A stretch of 64,000 nucleotides of DNA, taken from Loxodes magnus. Taxonomy: Eukaryota; Ciliophora; Karyorelictea; Loxodida; Loxodidae. The notes below the pieces were generated by a model, which was given only the letters and a program-made list of their open reading frames with translations, was not told where the DNA came from and did no database searches. The stretch covers positions 248,001 to 312,000 of the forward strand of contig CAMPDV010000224.1 in NCBI GenBank assembly GCA_946699065.1, written 5' to 3'. Both the position numbers and the translations under genes were made by a program. This document shows positions 1 to 11,101 of this stretch, piece after piece; the stretch's first letter is position 1, and every line of letters begins with the position of its first letter.

Positions 1-2
1 TG

Positions 3-1500
3 TTTTTTTTTAATTTCTTTGTTTATACTTTAAGTTTAAACAATAACACTTTATACTTATACTCAAACTAAGGTATTTTTACTTAGTTTGCTTTAATGCT
101 CTTCTATTTACTAAACTAATCTACTTTGTATCTTAAACTAGTTTAGTAGTTTTATGGTTTATTACAAGTTGCTTACTTTACATAATTGGCTATTTAAACC
201 ACGTTGTTTAAAATCGTTATACAAATATGTACGAATAGTCTGAGTAGGATGTACTTGCAACTGAAAAACCTATCATGAATAAACAAAAAATCATCGATAG
301 AGATCCTCATTGGGGTGATGTCTTAATCTTTATGCCAGTCACCTTACTTGCTATCTTATAGGTTTGGCTGTTCTATTATCATAGAAACTTCTGGGTTATT
401 ATCTGGGTCGTTTATGCTCTTATTCCTTTCCTTGACTTCATATCTCCTCACGATAATGGTAACTTAAGTAATAGAGTAGAAAAGAAGTGGGAAAACGATA
501 AAAGGTTTCTTATTCCCTTGTATTCGTTTTGGATTATTGACGTACTAGTTTACTTTTGGTCGCTTTATGTAGTTTCTACTGGTTAAATTTACGGGTGGAA
601 AGAATGGATTCTGTTCACTATCGCTTTAGGAAACTTATGTGGAGGAAACACAGTCAATGGACATGAACTAGCTCATAGAAGAGAAGGCTTACATAAGATA
701 ATGGGAACAATCTGTTTCTGTAAGATGATTTACTCTCATTTTTATATTGAGCATTTATTTGGACACCATATGAATGTGGCAACTGAAAACGATCCTGCTA
801 CATCTAAGAAAAACGAAATTCTTTATCCTTATATCATAAAGAGTGTAGTAGGTGGCTTTAGAGATGCTTGGAAAATAGAAAACTCTTGGTTCCATAGAAG
901 AAAGAGAAGTGCCTTTCACTACAGTAATAGAATGATTTGGTTCACTCTATTTCACGTTTTCCAACTATCAGCTGTTTACTATTTCTTGGGAAAGTAAACT
1001 TTGTATTATCACTTTTGGTATTCAGCTTGTGGAACATATTTATTAGAAACCGTTAATTATATTCGTCATTACGGACTTTAAAGATTAAAAAGCTAAGATG
1101 GTACTTTCGAGAAAATCGGTTTCACTCATTCTTGGAATGCTCCCTAACGTTTTACAAACTATCTTCTTTTCAATCTATAGAGACATTCCGATCATCACTA
1201 CGATTCAAGTCGTCCTTACTAAGTACTGAGATCGTTGGAGTAGTCTCCGATAATGCCTCATGGGTATTCAGTTTGTATTTTATTAGCGATGGTACCTCCA
1301 GTATGGTTTGCAATAATGAATCCGTATGTAGATGCTTTACACAAGAGAGAGGAGTTGAAGCCTAAAGTGAAAAGAAGAGTTTGGTATTTGATAGTAGGAA
1401 CTTTAGTAGTTTTATCAGGAGGATTAACATTAGCAATGATATTTGTGTGAAGTAAAAAAAGGAAAATTTTATAATTTTGTTACTAATCTAATAATTAACT
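3..1500 (+). repeat. Left arm of 1.5-kb near-perfect inverted repeat
   Basis: Pairs with 5157-6654 in reverse complement with no gap: positions sum to 6657 along the whole arm. I found about five mismatches in 1,498 bases: one at position 11, two at one codon (Asn versus Glu), one silent, and one His versus Gln codon. The arm spans about 270 bp of 5' flank, the whole AlkB gene and 50 bp of 3' flank. Identity breaks sharply after position 1500 and at positions 1-2. Non-coding flanks are as conserved as the coding part, so recent duplication or gene conversion is more likely than selection on protein. An assembly artefact cannot be excluded. Confidence 0.95.
275..1450 (+). CDS. AlkB-type alkane/fatty-acid hydroxylase, copy A
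   Basis: Integral-membrane di-iron monooxygenase of the alkane 1-monooxygenase family, expected to hydroxylate the terminal carbon of alkanes or acyl chains in a membrane. The 391-residue reading (TAA/TAG as Gln, stop TGA) has all the histidine boxes: HELAH at 130-134, EHLFGHH at 159-165 followed by NVATENDPA, NYIRHYG from 261, and LQRHSDHH at 301-308, then a PHGY motif typical of AlkB. Hydrophobic segments lie at about 18-60, 85-120, 215-235, 330-350 and near the C-terminus. The start is the first ATG of the motif-bearing frame. All 16 Trp codons are TGG, unlike most genes here. The twin copy is 5207-6382. The substrate is unknown; a XylM-like or fatty-acid hydroxylase role is possible. Confidence 0.93.
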
Positions 1501-3211
1501 CTTTAAGGTTTTTTCATTAATGTTTTTAACTATTTTGAAAAATACACTATTTATTTCATTTTTGATAAAAAATCTTCTATATTATTTCTTCTATTCAGAT
1601 CAGGATTGCTTAATTTTATCTAACTAAAAAATTAAACTTTCTTTCAATAAATTACTTATTTAATATTCTTTTTTGATAATTTGTATCTCTAGTTTTTTGG
1701 AATAAATTGAATTTACTAATTTAATTACTTAGTTAATTTATACATAATTTTAATTAAAATCTTTGGAAAAAGTCACAGGTTATAGACTAAATATTTTAAT
1801 CTAAACTATAAAAAGATTTATTTTTAGATTTTTAAAGTTTTTTTTATTTTCTAAAGATTTAACGATATAGAGTAAAAGAAGTTTCGAATGTTATTAAATA
1901 TAGTACATTTTGTTAAGAAATTTCAATTGAAATTAGTTTTTTTTTATTTTTACTTTTTCTCACAGACTGAAATATCCTATTGACTCATAAATTAATTTTA
2001 GCCATAATGATGCAAAATTATTACACTTTACGTCTGTATTAGCCTAATGAATGAGATATATTAAATTGTTTTTCCTTTGAACCATTAATCATATATAAAT
2101 TTTACAATATAGAGGCTATTATATACTAGATAATATTCTAATGCTCTAGTCTAATATATACTGAAAATTTTAATAATAAGATGCATTTCCATTACAAACC
2201 TGTAAGTTCCAAAGCTTATTTGAACTAATATTTACAAATCTAAAATACACTTAAAAACGTCTAGCCAAGAGTATTCTCAGCTAGAATTTTAATAAATATA
2301 AAAGTCAAAGTGTTAAGAAGTTTGCTTAGTCTTGGCAACTGGTTAATAGAAAGAAATTTTAAAATAAAAAGCTTAAGAAAAATTTAACTTTCTGGATTTC
2401 TAAATGAGTTATTATTTGTCACTATTAAGATAATATTAAGAATAAATCCAACGAGCATTTTATGCTTATAAACTTAGCATAAACTTATAAAGCCTTTAGT
2501 TATTTTTTCTAACTTTAATATAAATCTTAGTATATCTGATACTAATATTTTCTATATCATTCCTTACTATTTTAAAAAATTAATTTTTCATAAAGAAATT
2601 ATTTTAGCAATGAAGTTAGCTAAAATTAACCAAGATTATTTATAAAAATATTTGATAGGTATAAAAGAACATTAAACAGATGTAAGTATAGCTAATTTAA
2701 AATAGTATGAATTAAATAAGATTATGCTATTATTCATTTTTATATATTTAAATTTAAGAAATTCTAACTAGAAGATGTTTGAGCAACTAATTTTTAGAGT
2801 TCAAATATTATAAAGTTAATTTATTAAAACCTAAAAATAAAAAAATCTTCTTAAAACTCAAAAGATACTGAAAAAATCTACTCTATCTTTATATCTTTAT
2901 ATTTTATACAAAATAGAGGAGAAATCCACCTCAATTATTGTAAAAATTTGTATTATAATCACAAGTTTAAAGCACTTTCATTATAAATTAATCAATGTAT
3001 TTTGTTTAAAAGCTAACCTTAAGTAAATAAACCTCTTTTATTATCTACTTATAAAGTAAAACTTTTAAAATATTGACAACTTTTATAACTTTCACCTTAA
3101 TAATCTTATAAGAGAGGAATGTTTATCTTAGACTAAAAGTAAAGATACTAGTTAATAATCTGAATATGATTATATGATTATTTATTAAATCTATTCTTTA
3201 TGTTTATCTTC
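1501..3211. other. AT-rich spacer, left part between the inverted arms
   Basis: About 1.7 kb of very AT-rich DNA between AlkB copy A and the p32 gene. No family motif or convincing coding run was seen on either strand. Confidence 0.5.
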
Positions 3212-3839
3212 TCACTTTGATACAAACTCTTCGACGTTCTTCAACCATTCCATATAAAGTCTTTGTTCTTTGTCTTAACTATAAGTTTCAAGGAACTAAA
3301 TCATGTTCTGAGTAAGTCCACATATTTATAAAAATTCTGCTATTGAATTTTGTAGATCTTAATCAAGGGTTTCAAATTCAGGTCCTTAGTAAAGCTTTTC
3401 ATCTAAAATTTCTTTTACTTCTGGAACGAACTAGACTTATTATATCTAAAGTTCACCATCAACAGCTGAAACAAAGAAAGCTAAAGCAGTGTTATTTTAT
3501 TTTTTTACTATATTAACTTAAAATAAACTAATATTTTTATTCTTCATCATTTTCTTCTAGAGCAGTAGAATTTGTTCTAATAAAGATTTCCATGTATTTA
3601 TTTGAGTAATTTTAGTTTTAACCTTTTCTTTTAGATTAGAATTTTCATTTTTAATGCATATAAATATCTTATTAAATCAAATTAGATTCTTTTTTTAATT
3701 TATCTAGCTTAATCAATTTATTTATTCCCTTTTTATTATAAAATATCTTTTTCATGTTTTGATGTAAAACTCCAGATTTTAATAATGTCTCTTTTAAAAG
3801 AATTCTAGTTTTTTGATTTGCTTTAACTAAAGATAGCAT
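3212..3839 (-). CDS. Mitochondrial p32/MAM33 family protein
   Basis: Acidic matrix protein family (mitochondrial glycoprotein, C1QBP/MAM33) that forms trimers and supports mitochondrial translation and homeostasis. Removing a 28-nt intron (3481-3508) gives 199 residues ending at TGA. The C-terminal signature is clear: GPEFETLDQDLQNSIAEFL, then an EQRLYMEWLKNVEEFV helix, the usual end of the family. The central RTNSTALEENDEEQKYQF stretch and VDGELQIQQVQF match the beta-sheet core. The N-terminus is basic and free of acidic residues for about 15 residues, as in a mitochondrial presequence. One in-frame TGA near residue 72 would be Trp. It is the only gene recognised inside the inverted repeat. 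Length fits the family (about 200-280 residues). Confidence 0.82.
3481..3508 (-). other. 28-nt GT..AG intron in the p32 gene
   Basis: On the minus strand the segment begins GTAAAA and ends TTTAG. Its length is 1 modulo 3, and removal joins the upstream frame (EEQKYQF) to the downstream frame (FFVSAVDGE). Without it the gene is frameshifted in the middle of a conserved domain. A single-base indel in a poly-A run is the alternative. Confidence 0.65.
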
Positions 3840-5156
3840 TAGTTTTATATCAATATTTAGATTATCTTTACTATTTAAATAATTAAAGGCTTTATTAGTT
3901 AACTAAAGATAGTAAAGCTAGCTTTTCCCACATTTATAAATAGTATTTAAGATAACCTGTATAAATAGCTAAATTTAAAAAACTAACTTAAACATTAAGT
4001 GTAGCAGAAGTATATCACTATAAAAGAGATTTAGCTGCTAGCTATTTCAGTCTAAGAAAGATAATAATTATTATAACTAAAGAGTTAAATAAATGAGTAG
4101 AGTAGTTTATTATTAACCCTTAATCAACAATAGCTAAATTTTGATTAAAGGATATTAGATTATAGCAATTAACTTTAATTAATAGAAATCTTTATTATAC
4201 TCTCAAAAATTAAATAAGCATACAATCTTAATCAAAAAATAGTAGGAAAATATCCATATTTCTAGTAAAGTATTTAATAAACATTGGATGAAGATTAACT
4301 TAGCTTTTCATAATAATTGCTTAGTATAAATAAGCAGTTTAAAGGAGAGACTATAAGCACTATTAATGACTATTTACTAATTTTAACATCTATAACTACT
4401 TAAATCTCTATTAATTAATTATCACAACTAGTTTGAAAGATGGTTTCTCTCAAAACTTATTAATTGCAAATGTATCAATATTTGATAGATAGATTATACT
4501 TCATAATTCTACAGTCTTTCCTTATTTTATGTTATACTATAAATTTAACTTATGATCTATATAGACTGTATACTAAGGATAAGTTTACTAAAATAAATTT
4601 ATAAGGGATAATCCTTCTTAGTGCAAATTATGATAAATAGCTATTTAATATCAGATATTTATAATCATTTACAATCAAAATTCGCTTAAATAGTTTTGTA
4701 ATGAATTTCTGAAGAATCTTAGCTTCTAAAGAAATTATATAATGTATCTATATTTTTTGAAGAATAAAACTTAAATTTACATTATATAAAGTAAAATAAA
4801 CTATCTTAGAAGGCTAAAGTTTATTTACCTCTTTCTATAAAATTTAATTATTCAATTAATATATATTAGAATCTAAATAACCTTAAATAAGCAAAAAAAT
4901 ATATAAAAGGTTTAATATGTTTATAAACAATAAATTATATTAAAAGATTTAGCATTTAAATTAACTAATACAATATTTTTGAAAGATACAAAGAAAAACA
5001 AAAATTGATTAATAAATTTTTTTGATAAATGAGTAACTAAAAATATAAGAAATAACCTACTCGTTATTAAGCCAAGAAGTATTACTCACCTATAATAATA
5101 TTTCTATATTATAGAAAATATATAAAAATGGTATTTTCTGACTTAATACTCTTATA
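3840..5156. other. AT-rich spacer, right part between the inverted arms
   Basis: About 1.3 kb upstream of the p32 gene up to the right repeat arm. I see no gene; it presumably holds the p32 promoter and the 3' flank of AlkB copy B. Confidence 0.5.
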
Positions 5157-6654
5157 AGTTAATTATTAGATTAGTAACAAAATTATAAAATTTTCCTTTT
5201 TTTACTTCACACAAATATCATTGCTAATGTTAATCCTCCTGATAAAACTACTAAAGTTCCTACTATCAAATACCAAACTCTTCTTTTCACTTTAGGCTTC
5301 AACTCCTCTCTCTTTTGTAAAGCATCTACATATGGATTCATTATTGCAAACCATACTGGAGGTACCATCGCTAATAAAATACAAACTGAATACCCATGAG
5401 GCATTATCGGAGACTACTCCAACGATCTCAGTACTTAGTAAGGACGACTTGAATCGTAGTGATGATCGGAATGTCTCTATAGATTGAAAAGAAGATAGTT
5501 TGTAAAACGTTAGGGAGCATTCCAAGAATGAGTGAAACCGATTTTCTCGAAAGTACCATCTTAGCTTTTTAATCTTTAAAGTCCGTAATGACGAATATAA
5601 TTAACGGTTTCTAATAAATATGTTCCACAAGCTGAATACCAAAAGTGATAATACAAAGTTTACTTTCCCAAGAAATAGTAAACAGCTGATAGTTGGAAAA
5701 CGTGAAATAGAGTGAACCAAATCATTCTATTACTGTAGTGAAAGGCACTTCTCTTTCTTCTATGGAACCAAGAGTTTTCTATTTTCCAAGCATCTCTAAA
5801 GCCACCTACTACACTCTTTATGATATAAGGATAAAGAATTTCGTTTTTCTTAGATGTAGCAGGATCGTTTTCAGTTGCCACATTCATATGGTGTCCAAAT
5901 AAATGCTCAATATAAAAATGAGAGTAAATCATCTTACAGAAACAGATTGTTCCCATTATCTTATGTAAGCCTTCTCTTCTATGAGCTAGTTCATGTCCAT
6001 TGACTGTGTTTCCTCCACATAAGTTTCCTAAAGCGATAGTGAACAGAATCCATTCTTTCCACCCGTAAATTTAACCAGTAGAAACTACATAAAGCGACCA
6101 AAAGTAAACTAGTACGTCAATAATCCAAAACGAATACAAGGGAATAAGAAACCTTTTATCGTTTTCCCACTTCTTTTCTACTCTTTCACTTAAGTTACCA
6201 TTATCGTGAGGAGATATGAAGTCAAGGAAAGGAATAAGAGCATAAACGACCCAGATAATAACCCAGAAGTTTCTATGATAATAGAACAGCCAAACCTATA
6301 AGATAGCAAGTAAGGTGACTGGCATAAAGATTAAGACATCACCCCAATGAGGATCTCTATCGATGATTTTTTGTTTATTCATGATAGGTTTTTCAGTTGC
6401 AAGTACATCCTACTCAGACTATTCGTACATATTTGTATAACGATTTTAAACAACGTGGTTTAAATAGCCAATTATGTAAAGTAAGCAACTTGTAATAAAC
6501 CATAAAACTACTAAACTAGTTTAAGATACAAAGTAGATTAGTTTAGTAAATAGAAGAGCATTAAAGCAAACTAAGTAAAAATACCTTAGTTTGAGTATAA
6601 GTATAAAGTGTTATTGTTTAAACTTAAAGTATAAACAAAGAAATTTAAAAAAAA
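5157..6654 (-). repeat. Right arm of 1.5-kb near-perfect inverted repeat
   Basis: Reverse complement of 3-1500 without indels and with about five substitutions. The gene in this arm points toward the gene in the left arm, tail to tail across a 3,656-bp spacer. Confidence 0.95.
5207..6382 (-). CDS. AlkB-type alkane/fatty-acid hydroxylase, copy B
   Basis: Same length (391 residues) and same four histidine motifs as copy A. Two residue differences were found: Glu instead of Asn in the segment after SPHDNGNLS, and Gln instead of His in DALQKREEL near the C-terminus. One further change is silent. It ends at TGA, and every Trp is TGG. The upstream 270 bp are also identical to copy A, so both copies should share promoter elements and expression. 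Nothing suggests that either copy is inactive. Confidence 0.93.
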
Positions 6655-8494
6655 TTATAATGATTTATTATATAAATTAATATAAAATATATAAAACGAA
6701 ACATTTAGTAATAAAGAAAGCTATAGTTCATTATGTATCTAATTTAAAAATTAAAGATTTTATAATATAATAAAAGACATATTCAATATAATATTAAATA
6801 TAAAATATTTAAGCAATTATAAATAATTAGAAAGTATTTTTAAAGTTTGAAATTTTGATAATTTAACAAAGTTAATTTTTTAGTTTATTTGCATAACTCA
6901 TATAAAATAAATTATATTAAATATGTTTAAAGTATATAGCAGCTTTGATTTTGCAAGAAAGTGAGTATTTAATAGATTTTATTTTCAATTTCTATTATTT
7001 ACAATTAATCTAGTAGACCATAAATTTAATCTATTTATGAGATTTTTATATTAAGCAACTGTTTAAGTTATTTTAGCTTATTTAAGATTACATCTTTATA
7101 TTAGTACCAGTTATCAATTTAGCAATTATGTAGCAAAAAGCCTATTTTTAAAGTTTATTTAAAAAATTCGTAAAAAAATGATGCTAAAATTTATAAATTA
7201 CCTACTAAACTTTGTTTTATTTTTACTTTATCAAAATTTATTTCTTTGAAGATAAAACTTAATCTGATGCATATTAATAGAAACATAGTTATTTATAATA
7301 TTTATATATTTGCTTTATCAGCTATTTATCTTCCCTCTTTTTAGCCTTTTTTCTATTTTATAAAACTCTTATTCCTTTTTGAATTTTAGATGAATTATAT
7401 TGAAGAATCTTTAAAAGAAAAGAAAAATATTGAGTTGCGAGAATGTTCTGATAGATATACTCGAGTTAAATCAAATTTACTTATATTTTTCTATATTTCT
7501 TTAGATAAAGATTGTAAGTCAGCATCCCATCCTTTTAAAGCATAGTTATTTTATACTAAGTAGCTTATCATTTTTATAGATATGAATTTAGGAACTTTAT
7601 ATTATTATCCAAAAGTTTCACATAATTTTAACTTTTTTCCTTCTTTATTTGCGTCGATGCTTTAAAAAACAATTATAATTGATAAATTATTTACTCCAAA
7701 CTGAAGATTCTATTGCTTAGGCTTTAAATTTAACTCTATAGTAACACTTTTCTATACCTCTTCAATTTTATATATTTTAAGACTAGAAATGACATTTATT
7801 CGTAAAAGTCCTTAGAAGCAATAATCCAGTTGGGTATTTATTAATAATATTATTGATAATCAAAAGATTTAGCATGATCTATATTATGTAGCTAGCAATT
7901 TAAAACTCTTGAAAATATCAAAAGTATTCTTTAAATTTATTTTCATACAAGCACTCAGAAATAAATGTTCTAAATGATTAATAGGATTATTCACTTTTAA
8001 GGTTATTTATAAATCATAAGATGAATCTATGATTCCATTACTCAGATAATTTTAATATGCATCTAAACTAACGATGATAAGAAAAAAGGGGTTATTTTTT
8101 AAGAAATATTAACTTTCCATTGCTTTTTGTTCAAAGTTATATTAAAAATACATCTTAGATTCAATATACTGACTTAGATAAATAATTACATCCACAAGCA
8201 TAGTTCTACTTTTACTTATCTATTGCTAGTTTTTTTATTTTGCAAAACTATTTAAAAGTTCTTAATAAAATGCTAGATTAGTAAGTTCAATACTGCCTGC
8301 GTTAGCAAATCTTAATATTATACAGATAATATTTATTAGTTAAAGGCTATAATGAAGCCTGTTTTTATAATGAAATAGATGCTTCATTATGAAGCCAATA
8401 TAAATAATAGATACTAGTTAATTAGGATTTAATAGATATAAATATGAAGTATTCCGTAGAGTAAACCATTTAGATATAAATGTTACATTTTAAC
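6655..8494. other. AT-rich gap; weak ORF only
   Basis: About 1.8 kb between the inverted repeat and the TUL1-like gene. A plus-strand frame from the ATG at 7390 runs about 100 codons to a TGA and has some Glu/Lys-rich coding-like character, but matches nothing I recognise. It is within chance expectation because only TGA can close a frame here. Confidence 0.4.
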
Positions 8495-10281
8495 TCAATT
8501 AAATACAATCTCTTCTTCATCTTCTTCATCTTCTTCATCTACTAATAAAGGTAACTACCTTCTACAAACTGGACACTCCATTTTTATTACCATCCATTTC
8601 TTCAGACAAAATTAATGAAACATATGATTACAAGGTGTATGCATAGTAGGACCTTTGCTTCTTATCTAAGTATTTTGCTAGTTTAAATCTTAAGATTCTA
8701 AGTCTATTTAATCGGCTAAATTTAAAGGAGTCATGCAGATAGTACACTCATGATCTGTGCTTTCATTTAAGATTTAAATTTCTTCCTCTTTAGTTCTTAA
8801 ATAGTTGTATACCTAAGGGCGAAAAATTGAAGGAATTAAAAAGCGAGATGATCGATATTACTGTAAGTAGAGTAAAGCAGTTTCAATTAAAAGCTTGATA
8901 ATGATAGCTCAGCAAAGTATCTTTTTAGGTTTGTAAACTAAGAAATTTCCTTGATAGCCTAAATAGTAATAGACATAGCAAATTCTGGAAATTGTTATTG
9001 TAATTATGTATTTAGAAGAAACTGAATGCTTTATACCTTAAATTGTATTTTTTATTATTTAAGGAAGCCAAAAGCTGTAGAGTATAATTATGAATAAATC
9101 ATGGAGCTAAAAGGTCACAAGTACTAGAACTGATGTTAAGGAAGCATAAAAATCTGAATAAGGTCTTACATAATCTTGATCTAAATCGCCTCATTACCTC
9201 TTATTAAAAGGCATAATCTAAGCTTTATATTTACCTATTTTGAGAGATGTAAGCATTATTAATTAATTTATTAGTCTGGAATGAAACTATTATGACGTTC
9301 ATTAGGAAAGCAAAAATCATATAATCTGCATTTAACTTTTTAAGAGAGTTTATTAAATAAACTTACAGATTATAAGAAACCTATTTCTATATGTCAGATA
9401 AGGAGAATAAAATCTATTATAAAATTCATGTACAATGTAAGTAAAGAAACCTTATTTGAATTTCCGTCATCACTCATAAAGTTTCCTTGACTGTATAATC
9501 CATATAACATAAGTGCTGATATGAATGTTACTATGAAGGAGTAACCAATTAACTCTTATTTTATCTCAAAGAGAGTTCATGTTTCCAGTTAAGCGGCTAA
9601 ATCTATATGGCACTTATAAGATTTTATTTGCACATTTAATTTGATAGTTTGATTATCCTCCATAAAATCAATTTCAGTTTAGAAATCGCAGTAACCTTGC
9701 TTTCCATTCTAATTATAAATAAGTTGTGTCTAATTGAAAAATATCAGTTATTTCTATGACAAGTAATATTTCCCTGGTTTTAGAAAAAATTTCACACTGT
9801 TGTCAGAATGCCATCACCCATCAAAAATCTTACAGGCTATGGATATAACTTGTTTTTTGTCTTGCTCTTACTATAGTTTGAAGAACTAAATTTATGCAAG
9901 GCCTTTTTGCTATTTGAACTATTTGAACGTTTTCTACTCAGTTTTCAAGTTAGACTATCACTATCCTTTATACAACTTAAAATCGATATACTTTTTATAA
10001 TCTATATCATATTCCTCCTTATATTGCTCTAATGATTTCTTTGAGGCTCATTCGTTTTCTTATTTATCTTTTTTCTATTCAATTGAATTTTCATTTTAGC
10101 TTTTTTATTTTCCTGATAAATTTAGCTTCTTTGTACCACTTTTGCTAGTTTAATTCTGCGAAGAAAAGTTAAGAAATGCTTGCAATTCTTCGATAATAGG
10201 TAGATCTAGTTAAGACTCAATCTCTATTTCTGACTAATTTTATTTGCGTGCTAAGTTAGAAGATCGTATAATAGAAGACAT
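8495..10281 (-). CDS. TUL1/FLY-type transmembrane RING E3 ubiquitin ligase
   Basis: Predicted Golgi/endosome membrane ubiquitin ligase of the yeast Tul1 / plant FLY1-FLY2 family. 589 residues after removal of a 17-nt intron (9218-9234). The N-terminal 160 residues are Gln/Lys-rich. A soluble domain follows, then hydrophobic segments from about residue 290 (GYSFIVTFISALMLYGLY) onward, several transmembrane helices with family-like YSFWLPQIIKN and SSRFLIPSIFRP, and a C-terminal RING at 507-567: CTIC ... CNHMFHQFC ... CPVC, inside TPCNHMFH and KMECPVCRR, the family signature. The tail is acidic (EED repeats). Seven TGA codons read as Trp; the stop is TGA. An alternative in-frame ATG lies 15 bases upstream. 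The SDE2 gene lies about 300 bp upstream on the same strand. Confidence 0.85.
9218..9234 (-). other. 17-nt intron in the TUL1-like gene
   Basis: On the minus strand GTAAATATAAAGCTTAG. It is 2 modulo 3 in length; excision joins the first transmembrane part to the YSFWLPQ-RING part in one frame and makes the total length an exact multiple of three. Confidence 0.8.
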
Positions 10282-10579
10282 TGTATTAAAAAGCATCAGA
10301 GTGAAGCAAATATACAATATCACTTTACACCGTTATGGATCCATTTCTAGCAGATTTTTTTAGTTGGAATTGATATATAAAGACTTAATTTTGATTTAAG
10401 ATATATAACTAAAAGTTATGCTAATATAAATTTAATAAAGTACTATATAGATTAATTTATCTCTGTATCTCTTTAATACTTCTAGCAGAAGATTAGAGAA
10501 GAAATACTTTACTCTTTTTATGGAGATATAAGCTTTAAAACATACGTAATAGACGGTTCTATGAAATACTTTATTAGAT

Positions 10580-11101
10580 TCAAAGTTTGAGTTTTTTGAC
10601 TCCGAGAGATCCTTTGAAGGCTTTTTTAATACTTTCTTCTTGCTTGTCTAAATTAATATTTTATGCAATCTCATCTCTGTTTCTTTTCGTTTTGATTTTT
10701 TAAGGCTCCATAAACTACTTTACAACTTGGTCTTCTTTTGCTTTCTTTTCATTCCATTACTTCATACGAATTTAATTATTGATGTGTCTTATTTTCTTGC
10801 CAGATAAATCTCTGCAAGAGTCAAAATTCTCCACCTTTTTAGAAGCTACTTATGATTTAAGCATTGCTCCAAAACCTCCCTTACCACCTGGTAGACGCAA
10901 GCAAATCCACATAGAAATAAAACTTTGTTCTCTCTAAAGTTCAAGGTAGTTCAATTCACTGACTAAATGGCTTCCAGTCTTCAAATAGAAAGATTACACT
11001 CCTATAGTTTCTTCAATTTTCTGAACTAGAGAAGTGTAGCACTCAGGTGCCTGAATGCAAAGTGGTTTTTACTAAAATCCATGTAAGAATATCTATTTCA
11101 T
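10580..11101 (-). CDS. SDE2-like protein with cleavable ubiquitin-fold N-terminus
   Basis: SDE2 family: a ubiquitin-like precursor cut after Gly-Gly to release a splicing / genome-stability factor. The 173-residue protein starts MKQIFLHGF, a plausible first beta-strand of the ubiquitin fold, and reaches PGG at 71-73 followed by KGGFGAML, the exact processing junction of the family. The conserved FDSCRDLSGKKIRHINN helix follows near 92-109, then QWNEKK. The rest is Lys/Gln-rich and ends KKLKL at TGA. It is shorter than animal or yeast SDE2, so a C-terminal domain may be absent or in an unseen exon. Both visible Trp codons are TGG. The neighbouring ubiquitin ligase gene is on the same strand. 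Confidence 0.88.

Noticed and set aside
1132..1365. Plus-strand ORF overlapping the AlkB C-terminal region (mirrored at 5292-5525)
   Set aside because: It is in another frame of the AlkB gene; the AlkB frame carries the LQRHSDHH box.
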